Shown here in pieces: positions 29,075 to 38,577 of a DNA stretch of 60,076 nt; positions within the stretch are counted from its first letter, which is position 1; the number at the start of each line of letters is the position of its first letter. The notes under the pieces were generated by a model, which had not been told where the DNA came from, searched no databases, and was given only the letters and a program-made list of their open reading frames with translations. Made by a program: the position numbers and the translations under genes. The DNA lies in NCBI GenBank assembly GCA_002747455.1, contig PDPG01000050.1:1-60076 (forward strand). The letters are read 5' to 3'. The DNA is from Pseudomonadota bacterium. GTDB lineage: Bacteria > Pseudomonadota > Gammaproteobacteria > Thiotrichales > Thiotrichaceae.

Positions 29075-29213
29075 TAATCAGACTATACAAACCCCCGTTT
29101 CACCAGAACAACACCACCCTCAGTATAGCTCCGGTCACAGTACCCCATATAAACCCATGCGCAACATCCCATTCAGCGGCACATATCCGAACCCCCACCC
29201 CAAAAACAGGCTT

Positions 29214-29768
29214 CTAAAACGAAGGAAAAATACCATTAACAATAATCAGCAATACATTCAAACCCAAAAGCACCACCCAAGGCGATAAGTCCAGTATGCC
29301 AACCGACGGCAAGCGACGACGCACCGGCGCTAACAGCCCAGTCGCCAGACTATTAATCAACGGCAATGCCAGGTTATTAGTAGTACTGCCAAGCCAGCTA
29401 ATCACGCACATTAAAATCAAGGCGATCATATAAATCCAGATCACTGAGCGAATCAGCTCTCCCACGGCCACCCAAATCAACAGCAGTAAGTTGAAGCCCT
29501 GACCCAGCAAGATTGACAATAAGATAAGCTTTACAATCACTAATCCCAACGCAACCACTACGGCCGCCGTATCCAGCCGACCAATTGCAGGAACTAATCG
29601 CCGCACCGGAATCAATACAGGATCAGTAATTTTTACCAAAAACTGGGACAAGGGGTTGTAAAAATCGGCGCGTGCATAACCAAGCAGGAAGCGAATCACG
29701 ATGGCTGAGATATACAGCGACAGCACGGCTTCGACCAAAAATAAACTAATTTGTTGAATAACGGACAC
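29214..29768 (-). CDS. yggT: YggT family membrane protein
   Basis: A 184-residue protein with two YGGT repeats, each of two membrane spans. The typical FYNPLSQFLVKITDPVLIPVRR is near residue 37 and the equivalent TNNLALPLINSLATGLLAPVRR near residue 132. The gene always travels near proC and yggS, and the family is linked to osmotic tolerance and, in other phyla, to cell or plastid division. The biochemical role is unknown. It lies 6 bp downstream of proC. Confidence 0.9.
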   Translation of the reverse strand: MSVIQQISLFLVEAVLSLYISAIVIRFLLGYARADFYNPLSQFLVKITDPVLIPVRRLVPAIGRLDTAAVVVALGLVIVKLILLSILLGQGFNLLLLIWVAVGELIRSVIWIYMIALILMCVISWLGSTTNNLALPLINSLATGLLAPVRRRLPSVGILDLSPWVVLLGLNVLLIIVNGIFPSF

Positions 29769-29774
29769 AGTAAA

Positions 29775-30626
29775 TTATCCCTCTGATTTTCCAATGGCCG
29801 GTTTACCACCACTTAACATCACGGAGCGCTGTGCGGCAGCTTTTAAAGCAAGGTCAAACATCTCCTCCAGGCCTCCGGCCTGTAACTGGGCAATAGCGGC
29901 CTCGGTCGTCCCGCCTTTGGAAGTCACTTTCTGACGTAGCTCAGCAGCGGAATCGGTACTTTCCAGGGCAAGTTTTGCCGCCCCGAATGCAGTTTGCATA
30001 ACCAGCAGGCGGGCATCCTCCTGAGTTAATCCAAAGTTCTCAGCAGTACGCTGCATCGCCTCCATAACCAGGAAAAAGTACGCCGGGCCAGAGCCGGATA
30101 CAGCAGTGACAGCGTGTAGTTTTTCTTCGTCATCAAACCACAGCACCATACCCACAGCACGCATAACACTTTCGGCAAGGCTGCGTTGCTCATCACTTAC
30201 CCGACTATTCGCATACAAGCCACTCATACCGGACTGAACCAGTGCAGGCGTATTTGGCATGCAGCGCACCACCGGCAATAAGCCTCCCAACCAACGACTG
30301 AGGCTCGACTCACTCACACCTGCGGCAACGGACATAATCAACGGTTTAGCTTCCTGAATCGCATCGGCTAATGACTCACACACCGTTTGCATAAGCTGTG
30401 GTTTGACCGCCAACACCACCAGGTCTGCCTGATTCACCGCCTGAACATTATCCGTTGTCGTTAAACACTGTGGCCACCGGCCTCGCACCACATCCAGTTG
30501 CTCCTCACTGGGGTCTGCCACCGTGATCTGTACCGCAGCATTATCCCCAATTAATCCGGCAATCAGGCTACGCGCCATATTACCCGCACCAATAAATGTA
30601 ATTTGTGTATTATTCTCTGTTGTCAT
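29775..30626 (-). CDS. proC: Pyrroline-5-carboxylate reductase
   Basis: A 283-residue enzyme making proline from 1-pyrroline-5-carboxylate with NAD(P)H. The Rossmann motif TFIGAGNMARSLIAGLIG is near residue 9. VRCMPNTPALVQSGMSGLY, SGSGPAYFFLVMEAM and KVTSKGGTTEAAIA complete the family signature. It lies in the minus-strand cluster yggS-proC-yggT. Confidence 0.95.
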   Translation of the reverse strand: MTTENNTQITFIGAGNMARSLIAGLIGDNAAVQITVADPSEEQLDVVRGRWPQCLTTTDNVQAVNQADLVVLAVKPQLMQTVCESLADAIQEAKPLIMSVAAGVSESSLSRWLGGLLPVVRCMPNTPALVQSGMSGLYANSRVSDEQRSLAESVMRAVGMVLWFDDEEKLHAVTAVSGSGPAYFFLVMEAMQRTAENFGLTQEDARLLVMQTAFGAAKLALESTDSAAELRQKVTSKGGTTEAAIAQLQAGGLEEMFDLALKAAAQRSVMLSGGKPAIGKSEG

Positions 30627-30659
30627 GCCATTCCTAACCTATTCATATTTACTTTGCGG

Positions 30660-31346
30660 TCACACCGGACGTTGTCCAAAAATTGCAGTACCAATTCTTA
30701 CAATGGTCGCACCTTCGGCAATCGCTGAGTCCATGTCGCCACTCATGCCCATCGACAAGGTATCCAGTTCATAACCAGATTGATTTAATAAAGCCTGCGC
30801 TTCTGCAAGCAAACGAAAATTTTTCCGCTGCAAAGCCACATCACGAGTCGCTTCGGGGATTGCCATTAAGCCACGTAACTTGAGATTCGGGAAGCTGGAT
30901 ACGGACTCTGCCAGCGCGCTCACTTCGTCCAACGTCACGCCAGACTTGCTCGCTTCGTTATCCACATTCACCTGTAAACACACGTTTAATGGCGGTAGTG
31001 AATCAGGACGTTGTTCGCTTAAACGTCGAGCTATTTTCAGACGGTCGATCGTGTGAACCCAGCTTGCCACATATGCTACATCCTTTGTTTTATTGGACTG
31101 CAAGGGGCCAATGAAATGCCACTCAATGGCCAAATCTGCCAGTTCATGTGACTTTTCCAGCATTTCCTGAACATAGTTTTCACCGAAGGCTTGCTGCCCG
31201 CCATCGTAGGCTTCGCGGATTGCAGAAACCGGATGCCGCTTACTCACAGCAAGTAGCTGAACACTGCCTGCATCGCGCCCAAAGCGCGCACAGTCACTGG
31301 CAATCTCCGCGCCAATTGTCTGAAGGTTATGCTGAATTTTAGACAT
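30660..31346 (-). CDS. yggS: Pyridoxal-phosphate homeostasis protein (YggS/PLPBP)
   Basis: A 228-residue PLP-binding protein with an alanine-racemase-type barrel. The PLP lysine is in LLAVSKRHP, followed by FGENYVQEMLEKS and WHFIGPLQSNK. LRGLMAIPE and SMGMSGDMDSAI are the other signatures. It balances free PLP and amino-acid metabolism. I use ATG 31346 (MSKIQHNL); ATG 31370, eight codons earlier, is equally open. It diverges from pilT with under 50 bp between starts, so the promoters overlap. Confidence 0.93.
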   Translation of the reverse strand: MSKIQHNLQTIGAEIASDCARFGRDAGSVQLLAVSKRHPVSAIREAYDGGQQAFGENYVQEMLEKSHELADLAIEWHFIGPLQSNKTKDVAYVASWVHTIDRLKIARRLSEQRPDSLPPLNVCLQVNVDNEASKSGVTLDEVSALAESVSSFPNLKLRGLMAIPEATRDVALQRKNFRLLAEAQALLNQSGYELDTLSMGMSGDMDSAIAEGATIVRIGTAIFGQRPV

Positions 31347-31393
31347 CTGTGATACCGTCAGTTTTGTCATTCAATAATAATAAAAATCTCATC

Positions 31394-32437
31394 ATGGATA
31401 TTACACAACTGCTGGCGTTTTCGGTAAAGAATAACGCATCCGACCTGCATATTTCGGCCGGGCAGCCCCCCATCATTCGTGTGGATGGCGACATGCGTCG
31501 GGTCAATCTGCCCCAGATGGAACACAAGGAAGTGCACAGCATGGTGTATGACATCATGAATGATAAACAACGCAAGGATTTTGAGGAAAACTGGGAGACC
31601 GACTTCTCCTTTGAAATTCCGGGCGTTGCGCGTTTTCGTGTTAATGCCTTCAATCAGAATCGAGGTGCAGCAGCGGTATTTCGTACTATTCCCAGCAAAA
31701 TACTTAGCCTGGAGGACCTGAATGCGCCATCAATTTTCAGGAAAATTACCGACAACCCTCGCGGTCTGGTACTGGTAACCGGCCCGACCGGTTCGGGTAA
31801 ATCCACCACACTGGCAGCGATGATTGACTACAAAAATAAAACCGACTACGGCCATATTCTTACACTGGAAGACCCGATTGAATTTGTCCACGAGAGCAAA
31901 AAATGTCTGGTCAACCAGCGAGAAGTCCACCGCGATACCCAAAGCTTTGAGGCGGCGCTACGTTCCGCTTTGCGTGAAGATCCCGACACCATTTTGGTGG
32001 GTGAAATGCGCGACCTGGAAACCATCCGGCTGGCACTAACTGCGGCAGAAACGGGGCACCTGGTCTTCGGCACCCTGCACACCACCAGCGCACCTAAAAC
32101 CATTGACCGTATCGTGGACGTGTTCCCCGCCGCGGAAAAAGACATGGTTCGCTCAATGATTTCCGAGTCATTGCAGGCAATTATTTCGCAAACGCTGTTG
32201 AAGAAAAATGGTGGTGGACGTGTCGCAGCACATGAAATTCTAATTGGGACGCGTGCCATTCGCTCCATGATTCGTGAGAATAAAATCGCACAGATGAAAT
32301 CAACCCTGCAAACCAGCTCTGGTGAGGGCATGCAGACACTTGATCAATCACTGGAAAAGTTGATGGCTCTGGGCCATATCTCACGGGAAGCTGCTATGTC
32401 TAAGGCGGACAATGCCGCAGCTCTCGCCAAATCATAA
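31394..32437 (+). CDS. pilT: Type IV pilus retraction ATPase PilT
   Basis: A 347-residue hexameric ATPase. Features are NNASDLHISAGQPPIIRVDG, Walker A VTGPTGSGKSTTLAAMID, the Asp box LEDPIEFVH, Walker B DTILVGEMRDLETIRLAL, the His box GTLHTTSA, and the PilT-specific AIRSMIREN near residue 293. It powers pilus retraction for twitching and DNA uptake. I start it at MDITQLLAFS, which matches the family length; the frame opens 15 codons earlier. The divergent yggS is the same arrangement as in Pseudomonas. Confidence 0.95.
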   Translation: MDITQLLAFSVKNNASDLHISAGQPPIIRVDGDMRRVNLPQMEHKEVHSMVYDIMNDKQRKDFEENWETDFSFEIPGVARFRVNAFNQNRGAAAVFRTIPSKILSLEDLNAPSIFRKITDNPRGLVLVTGPTGSGKSTTLAAMIDYKNKTDYGHILTLEDPIEFVHESKKCLVNQREVHRDTQSFEAALRSALREDPDTILVGEMRDLETIRLALTAAETGHLVFGTLHTTSAPKTIDRIVDVFPAAEKDMVRSMISESLQAIISQTLLKKNGGGRVAAHEILIGTRAIRSMIRENKIAQMKSTLQTSSGEGMQTLDQSLEKLMALGHISREAAMSKADNAAALAKS

Positions 32438-32464
32438 AAAACAAGAACACTGTTGGGGATTGGT

Positions 32465-33625
32465 ATGGATAAAGAAAGTGCAATGACGTATGTGCATAAC
32501 CTGATGCGCAACCTGCTTAAGCAAAAAGGTTCGGACCTGTTTGTAACGGCAGGAGCACCACCCAGTGCGAAGATTAATGGTGCCATGAAGCCATTGTCGG
32601 ATCGGCCGTTATCTGAAGACCAAGCTCGCATGTTAGTGCGTTCGATTATGAATGATAAGCAGATGCGCAATTTTGAAGAGCACATGGAGGGTAACTTTTC
32701 AGTCAGCCTCCCAGGGTCCGATCGCTTTCGTGTCAACGCCTTCACTCAACGTGGCTGTTCAGGCATGGTGTTGCGGCACATTCCCAGCAAAATACCTGAC
32801 CTGAAAAATCTCAACATGCCACCGATATTGAAAGACATCACCGCCGCCGCACGCGGTTTGGTCATTATGGTTGGGGCAACAGGTTCTGGTAAATCAACCA
32901 CTTTAGCCTCTATGGTGGATTTGAGAAATGAGACAACGCGCGGTCACATCATCACCATAGAAGATCCCATTGAATTTACCCATAACCATAAAAGTTGCCT
33001 GATTACGCAACGGGAAGTTGGTCTAGATACTGAAAACTACGAAATTGCGATGAAAAACACCCTACGTCAGGCTCCCGACGTAATCCTGCTGGGTGAGATT
33101 CGTGACCGCGAGTCAATGGAATACGCCATTGCTTACGCCGAAACCGGTCACTTATGTATGACAACACTCCACGCGAACAGCACCAACCAGGCCATTGACC
33201 GCATTATCAACTTCTTCCCCGAAGAACGGCGGGAGCAATTGCTCATGGACTTATCATTGAATTTGAAGGCAATTGTTTCACAGCGTTTGACACGTACAAA
33301 AGATGGCAAAGGGCGCTTCCCTGCCGTTGAAGTTTTAATCAACACGCCGATGATGGCTGACCTGATTCTTCGGGCAGATGTTGCGGGTATGAAAGAGCTA
33401 ATGGCCAAGTCTAACCAGTTGGGTATGTGTACTTTTGATCAGGCACTTTTCCACCTGATTGATGCAGGCATGATCACCGTACAGGAAGGCATGCGGCATG
33501 CGGATTCGGTGAATGACCTGCGTTTGAAACTCAAACTGCATAGTCGTAAAGCCAAGAGTGGCGACTTCTTTAAAGGAACTGATAACTTGTCCATTGAAGA
33601 GCTCTATGACGAGGCAGCGAAATGA
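32465..33625 (+). CDS. pilU: PilT/PilU-family retraction ATPase, second paralogue (PilU-like)
   Basis: A 386-residue ATPase, 27 bp after pilT. Walker A is VGATGSGKSTTLASMVD, the Asp box is IEDPIEFTH, Walker B VILLGEIRDRESMEYAI and the His box TTLHANSTNQA. The AIRxxIRE motif of PilT is replaced by MMADLILRADVAGMKELM. The C-terminal HADSVNDLRLKLKLHS tail is typical of PilU, the PilT-dependent accessory retraction motor. TTGGGGA precedes the ATG at 32465; the frame is open four codons earlier. The stop overlaps the next start by ATGA. Confidence 0.9.
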   Translation: MDKESAMTYVHNLMRNLLKQKGSDLFVTAGAPPSAKINGAMKPLSDRPLSEDQARMLVRSIMNDKQMRNFEEHMEGNFSVSLPGSDRFRVNAFTQRGCSGMVLRHIPSKIPDLKNLNMPPILKDITAAARGLVIMVGATGSGKSTTLASMVDLRNETTRGHIITIEDPIEFTHNHKSCLITQREVGLDTENYEIAMKNTLRQAPDVILLGEIRDRESMEYAIAYAETGHLCMTTLHANSTNQAIDRIINFFPEERREQLLMDLSLNLKAIVSQRLTRTKDGKGRFPAVEVLINTPMMADLILRADVAGMKELMAKSNQLGMCTFDQALFHLIDAGMITVQEGMRHADSVNDLRLKLKLHSRKAKSGDFFKGTDNLSIEELYDEAAK

Positions 33626-34761
33626 CCGGAAACCATCCACAGATAACCGCCTTTCTCAATGCTATGGTAAAACACGAGGCTTCAGACCTCTATTTGACCA
33701 CTGGTGCCAAAGCCTCTATTAAGGTCATGGGAGGATTTAAACACCTCACCAAAGAGCCTATGAAACCGGGCCTTATTTCTGCGCTCACCAAAAGCATGTT
33801 AAGTGATATTGAGTGGGAAAGCTTCAAACAAACCAAAGAGATCAACAAGGGCTTTGCGCTCCGGGGGATCGGGCGTTTTCGCATGAACGCTTACCACCAG
33901 CGTGGAGAAGTCTCTGTCGTTATTCGTCATGTTCGTTCCGAAATTATGGACCCCGATACACTCGGCTTGCCGGCTGTTTTGAAAGAACTGGTCATGCAAA
34001 AAGACGGCCTGCTGTTGTTTGTGGGATCGACCGGCGCCGGAAAATCGACCTCAATGGCTTCACTAATTCAATACCGTAACGAGCGCCACGCTGGACACAT
34101 TCTCACCATTGAAGATCCGATTGAGTTTGTCTTCCGTCACGATAAATCCATCATTGGCCAGCGCGAAGTGGGCTTTGACACGCTTTCCTACCAAAATGCC
34201 ATGCGTGAAGCCATGCGTGAAGCCCCCGACGTGGTCATGGTGGGTGAGGTACGTGACACCGAAACGGTCAACTCTGCTATGGGCTTTGCAGATACCGGCC
34301 ATTTAGTCATCACTACCTTACATGCAACCAACACCATTCAGGCACTTGACCGACTGCTGTATCTATTCCCTGCGGAACAAAAACAGCGCGTTCTAATGGA
34401 TCTGTCCATAAATTTACGGGGCATTGTTGCCCAACGCCTGATTCCTGACAGCTATGGCAGGCGGGTACTAGCCAGTGAGGTGTTGATTAATACTCCATTT
34501 GTTAGTGAAATTATCCGTAAAGGGAATACTCACGAGCTACAGCAGGTCATTGAAAAAGGCTCCACCGATGGTATGCATACATTCGATCAATCGCTCGTGA
34601 ATTTGTGCGTTAGTGGCAGAATTTCCAAAAAAGCTGCACTTGAACATGCCACCTCTAAAAATAATCTTGAGTGGCGACTGAACTTTGAACAAAGCTCTGG
34701 CACAGGCGGCAAAAACAACTCAGCCGCCTCAGAAAACGAGCTACCAGCATTAGAAATGTAA
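33622..34761 (+). CDS. PilT/PilU-family ATPase, third tandem paralogue
   Basis: A 379-residue ATPase fused by a four-base overlap to the pilU-like gene. All motor motifs are intact: Walker A VGSTGAGKSTSMASLIQ, Asp box IEDPIEFVF, Walker B VVMVGEVRDTETVNSAM and His box TTLHATNTIQALDRLL. In place of AIRxxIRE it has PFVSEIIRKGNTHELQQVIE, and its tail NNLEWRLNFE is PilU-like. A Gly/Ser/Asn-rich acidic C-terminus of about 25 residues follows. Most type IV pilus systems have one or two such motors here, so this is an extra one that still looks functional. Confidence 0.88.
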   Translation: MTGNHPQITAFLNAMVKHEASDLYLTTGAKASIKVMGGFKHLTKEPMKPGLISALTKSMLSDIEWESFKQTKEINKGFALRGIGRFRMNAYHQRGEVSVVIRHVRSEIMDPDTLGLPAVLKELVMQKDGLLLFVGSTGAGKSTSMASLIQYRNERHAGHILTIEDPIEFVFRHDKSIIGQREVGFDTLSYQNAMREAMREAPDVVMVGEVRDTETVNSAMGFADTGHLVITTLHATNTIQALDRLLYLFPAEQKQRVLMDLSINLRGIVAQRLIPDSYGRRVLASEVLINTPFVSEIIRKGNTHELQQVIEKGSTDGMHTFDQSLVNLCVSGRISKKAALEHATSKNNLEWRLNFEQSSGTGGKNNSAASENELPALEM

Positions 34762-34781
34762 CACCATTGGGGGATAACACG

Positions 34782-35024
34782 ATGAATAAACTAACTACAC
34801 TCACCGCAGCTTTATGTCTTGCTTTTATGACAGGTTGTAGCGGACAACAAGTCGCTGATGCCGCTATCGGCGTTGCAAAAGTGCCGTTTAAAGTTGTTGG
34901 TGCGGCTGCCACAGCTGCTGCAACCACAGCAGGAACTGTCGCAGGAACCGCAGCCGCTGGCCCACTTGGTGGCGCAATCGGAGGGGCCGTTGGCGGGGCT
35001 ATCGTCGGTGCCGTCGTTAATTAA
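34782..35024 (+). CDS. Small glycine/alanine-zipper lipoprotein
   Basis: An 80-residue predicted lipoprotein: basic start, hydrophobic stretch and lipobox FMTGC at about residues 16-20. The mature part is mainly Ala, Gly and Thr, with the glycine-zipper pattern GPLGGAIGGAVGGAIVGAVV at its C-terminus, which can insert in or pack against membranes. TGGGGGATA precedes the ATG. It lies 20 bp after the third pilus ATPase and may be co-transcribed with it. The function is unknown. Confidence 0.7.
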   Translation: MNKLTTLTAALCLAFMTGCSGQQVADAAIGVAKVPFKVVGAAATAAATTAGTVAGTAAAGPLGGAIGGAVGGAIVGAVVN

Positions 35025-35179
35025 TAGTAATCCGGTATAAAGGACTAGCTGTCACGGGGGCAAAGTCTGGTATAGTTAGCCGCATAACACACCGGATGTC
35101 CCTATGTATCACGGCGATAACTATTATAAGGTCTTAAAACTTCACTACTTTCCCAACTTTCGGTCAGAGGTGCACTCGC

Positions 35180-36703
35180 ATGACTGACAAGAAAGGGGTT
35201 GAGCCAAAAGAGCTATTCCAACAGGCTGAGGCTTTGCGTAAAGCCAATAAGCCGGAAGAAGCGCAACGACATTACCAACAAGTCGTTCGTAACAGTGAAA
35301 TCCGCAGCCGTGCGCGCGGCGAATCAGCGGCAAATCGTGCCGACCAAGTGCGCAGGACACTGCGCCGCCGTGCTTTTTTATTCTTGATTATTCCATTATT
35401 GGTACTAGGCATTGCCTTTGCTGCATTCCGCTGTGTTGAGGATGAGTTTGCCGAGAAACATACGGAAACCGACCCCAAAAGTTATCAGTTTGTGGAGTGG
35501 CTGGCTTCCCAACAAATGAAGGCAGTGCTGAACAATATCGTCGCTGCCAACCCCGAGCTAAGCTTTGACTTTGGCCGCTCTGCCGGCGCACCCATGACCC
35601 CACAGGAGACATTGCAAACCTTAATGCGTCCGGGGGTACAGGCGCGTATCCGCAGTCAGAAAGGTGACGCGCCCGAAGGTAAGGGGCAGGATGGTGAAGG
35701 CGATGGCCCTGCGAAGTTTGTCTGCTCCATTGACCCCACCCCAAACTGCGCCACTGTTAAGCGACCCAGTGCGCCGGGCAAAGCCCGCCGAGATCTTGCC
35801 ATGCTGGTTCACTCCTACCGCAGTGTGCTAGACAATGAACACGACTGTGACAAACTGGTTGGTGCAATTGAGCTCGTCGGTGAAAAAATCCGGTGGCGAC
35901 GTAGCGAGGCCCAAATTAAATCTGACCTGGAGCAGTTGGCACTGAGTTGTTACGCGCGCCAGAAAAAAACAGAGAAAGTAATCGAACAAGCACGAAAATT
36001 GCAATGTTCAGGCGATGCCGCCACCATGAATACTAGCTACTGGCACTTAACCGCCAGCTATTATCAGCAAGGCCGGTTAACCGATGCCAAACGCATGTAC
36101 ACCTGCTTTCGTGAAACCGTCAGCCATCTCACCACGCATGAATTTGAACCTTGGCAAATCGCCGCCAGACATCGTGAGTCCGGCGCACTGGCATGGTTAT
36201 ACTTTAACGACCTAGACACGGCTGTGGATGAATTGAAAACAGCCAGAAGCGTTCTACAAGCCGCCAGTGGTAAATCACCTAGCCTAAAAATCGTTGCTGC
36301 GGAAGTGGATCTGGATTTAATGGAGACCTATGTCACCGCTAATATTGACCTACAAACCTTTAACCAGCTACACGATGCTATCAATACCAGTGGCTTACTG
36401 ACCGACGGATACAAACAAATCAAAGATACCCTGGCTGGCATTTATTACCTGCAAAACGGCAAGAATAAACAGGCCATTGTCGCGCTGGAGAATGTTGCCG
36501 CCCGCTTCAAACATCTGCCAGAATACATCTGTAGCTGGGACTGGTCTGGCTTCCAGCGAGGACTAAAAGATTCCATCAGCGATCCGATGGCCCGTAAATA
36601 TGCTGAGCAGCTAGTGGTTGCAACGGACTGCTATGTAGCACAATCCATCGAAACCCGTATCAACAGTGTGCAACGTGTTTTGCAATGGCTAAGGCGGCGT
36701 TAG
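35180..36703 (+). CDS. Single-pass membrane protein with TPR-like periplasmic domain, unrecognised
   Basis: A 507-residue protein I do not recognise. Residues 1-60 are charged and contain one TPR-like helix pair (ELFQQAEALRKANKPEEAQRHY). RRTLRRRAF then leads into a single membrane span (about 65-83), so by the positive-inside rule most of the protein is periplasmic. That part has a Gly/Lys/Asp-rich linker near 160-180, several cysteines suited to disulfides, and helical TPR-like repeats (SYWHLTASYYQQGRLTDAKRMY, ESGALAWLYFNDLDTAVDEL). It is 12 bp before the next gene, whose ribosome site TAGGAGG includes its stop codon. Confidence 0.75.
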   Translation: MTDKKGVEPKELFQQAEALRKANKPEEAQRHYQQVVRNSEIRSRARGESAANRADQVRRTLRRRAFLFLIIPLLVLGIAFAAFRCVEDEFAEKHTETDPKSYQFVEWLASQQMKAVLNNIVAANPELSFDFGRSAGAPMTPQETLQTLMRPGVQARIRSQKGDAPEGKGQDGEGDGPAKFVCSIDPTPNCATVKRPSAPGKARRDLAMLVHSYRSVLDNEHDCDKLVGAIELVGEKIRWRRSEAQIKSDLEQLALSCYARQKKTEKVIEQARKLQCSGDAATMNTSYWHLTASYYQQGRLTDAKRMYTCFRETVSHLTTHEFEPWQIAARHRESGALAWLYFNDLDTAVDELKTARSVLQAASGKSPSLKIVAAEVDLDLMETYVTANIDLQTFNQLHDAINTSGLLTDGYKQIKDTLAGIYYLQNGKNKQAIVALENVAARFKHLPEYICSWDWSGFQRGLKDSISDPMARKYAEQLVVATDCYVAQSIETRINSVQRVLQWLRRR

Positions 36704-36715
36704 GAGGCAATACTC

Positions 36716-38521
36716 ATGCTTGATAGTCTCTTACTCAAACTGGTTCAGCAGCATTCTGATAATGACAACCTAGATCCGATGCGGGCCGATGCATTTGAGC
36801 GCCCAATCTTCTATGTGCAATGGATAGCGCCCGTACGCTATCTACTAGCGATGCGCTACCTAAAGCACAAAAAAGCTATTCTCAATGCCTTTACGGAACA
36901 AGGCATTTATCCGGTGTATAGGCGTGACTACCTGGCTGCACTTGAGGCGCGTCTACAACAAAAGTCATGGTTTGGTCGCCTGAAACACCCAGAGTTGTGG
37001 TTTACACCAGTGACCGTGATTGTCTTTTATCCGTTATTGGTTGCCGGATTAATTTTTGGCTGCTTTTACATGCACAACTGGTACATGGATAAAAAAATCT
37101 CCCTAGCTCTGGCAGACCGAATGCCATACTACAGTGAGCTGTTGCACCGTGCACAAGTAGCGCGGCAATATGCCAATGACGAGTATCTGGATAAATACCT
37201 AAAACAGGCTGAGGCCGAAAAGCACAATATCCTCTCATTGGTTCCCGACAAGGGCGCCGTCCACGTCATGCTCGACCGCGCGTTAAGCAGTATGCAAAAT
37301 GACTCCCTGAGCAATGCCGAGATCATGATCCAGTTTAAAAATCTCAACCGCACACTAGACGCTGAGGGCATCCCCTATTATCTCTCACCCAAGTTATTTT
37401 TTAGTGAGTGCAGTAGCTTTGCACCAGAGATGGACAAACAAAAAAATGCAATCATCAACTTGCTTGATCGCTTAATGCGTGGGCAGGAAGATGTGCAGGA
37501 GCAACCGCTTTGTCGTACCGGAATCATCACTACCTACCACGTAGACAGCCGACGAGCACTGAATTATGCTGACGCGGCTCACAAAGAATTACCGCTCTAT
37601 CATGTCACCCGCGCAGATCGCATTCCAGCAGCTGACAGTGCGCTGGGACTAACCTTTAAGAGTCAGGGCATTGGCTCCCTTATTTTGCTGGATCAGATTC
37701 AACGCTTCGCCGAGCAATCCATTCTACCTGCCCTCACCTTTCAGGGGCGTAATTACATTATCCCATACTGGCTACAAGGCTATTACGATATCGAGGAAAG
37801 TATCACGAAGAACTACCAAACCGATATCGCGGCACTTTTCCCAACCAAGGAATCGCAAACATTATTACGCGCAGCGGCCAAAGAAATGCTGCATGACCAA
37901 CAACACCTCTCCAGCTCACGCATGCAACAAACTTTGCAACGCTCCACACCGCCAACTCTGGATAATGGTGGCATCATGGGTGGACTAGATGCTATTAGTG
38001 GCATGATAGATTCGATTCAAAAGCCTGAGCAACAACCCGCCCAGCAAGCTGCCCGTCAGGAACTGGATGAAATGATGATGAGCCTGTTGCCCAGTATCGA
38101 ATACCACGAGGCATATCATCAGATTGTAAAAGACAATTGGCCAGTACCAGACTGGGTTGGCAAAAACTTCGCGCAGTTATCTGAAAACGGTATAGAAAGC
38201 AGCCTTGAGGAGTTGGGTGCTTATCTGACTCAATTGGTGTACACCGATGTGGGACAAAAAGTATGGCTGACCAAGCTATTACTGTTCTCACTCAACTCCA
38301 TGACCCAGGATCAACCGGAATACTACGCCTCCTCGATGATCTTCTCTGCACTCAGGGACTCGTATTTGTTGCGCGACATCACCCCAAACCACACCTTGTC
38401 AGTTGACGAAAAAGTGGAAATCTATAAGGCACTCTCCAGCATGAGCACGTCAGAGTTGCAACAGCATGCCAGAAAAGTGTTTGAATTTTTATTTGAACGG
38501 CCAGTGGTTATCCTGCAATAA
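36716..38521 (+). CDS. Single-pass membrane protein with HEXXH...ExxA metallopeptidase-like motif, unrecognised
   Basis: A 601-residue protein of unknown family. One membrane span lies at about residues 97-118 (WFTPVTVIVFYPLLVAGLIF), preceded by basic residues, so the roughly 480-residue remainder is probably periplasmic. It contains H464-EAY-H468, an HEXXH zinc motif, and 30 residues later E499-LGA-YL, matching the ExxA third-ligand helix of gluzincin peptidases. Gln- and Met-rich, partly disordered sequence lies around residues 395-455. It is coupled to the previous TPR-like gene by a shared TAG/TAGGAGG ribosome site. The peptidase activity is my inference from the motif. Confidence 0.7.
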   Translation: MLDSLLLKLVQQHSDNDNLDPMRADAFERPIFYVQWIAPVRYLLAMRYLKHKKAILNAFTEQGIYPVYRRDYLAALEARLQQKSWFGRLKHPELWFTPVTVIVFYPLLVAGLIFGCFYMHNWYMDKKISLALADRMPYYSELLHRAQVARQYANDEYLDKYLKQAEAEKHNILSLVPDKGAVHVMLDRALSSMQNDSLSNAEIMIQFKNLNRTLDAEGIPYYLSPKLFFSECSSFAPEMDKQKNAIINLLDRLMRGQEDVQEQPLCRTGIITTYHVDSRRALNYADAAHKELPLYHVTRADRIPAADSALGLTFKSQGIGSLILLDQIQRFAEQSILPALTFQGRNYIIPYWLQGYYDIEESITKNYQTDIAALFPTKESQTLLRAAAKEMLHDQQHLSSSRMQQTLQRSTPPTLDNGGIMGGLDAISGMIDSIQKPEQQPAQQAARQELDEMMMSLLPSIEYHEAYHQIVKDNWPVPDWVGKNFAQLSENGIESSLEELGAYLTQLVYTDVGQKVWLTKLLLFSLNSMTQDQPEYYASSMIFSALRDSYLLRDITPNHTLSVDEKVEIYKALSSMSTSELQQHARKVFEFLFERPVVILQ

Positions 38522-38577
38522 TCCGACTACTATCAACTATGTAAAAAAATAAATCATTGCCAGTGGGGAGGCAAAAT

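Noticed and set aside
31846..32331. 161-codon open frame antisense to pilT
   Set aside because: Shadow of a conserved ATPase; serine- and arginine-rich translation with no start signal.
35025..35179. Separate promoter or RNA between the small lipoprotein and the TPR-like gene
   Set aside because: A TATAGT box is present at about 35072, but no partner element or stable structure could be supported.
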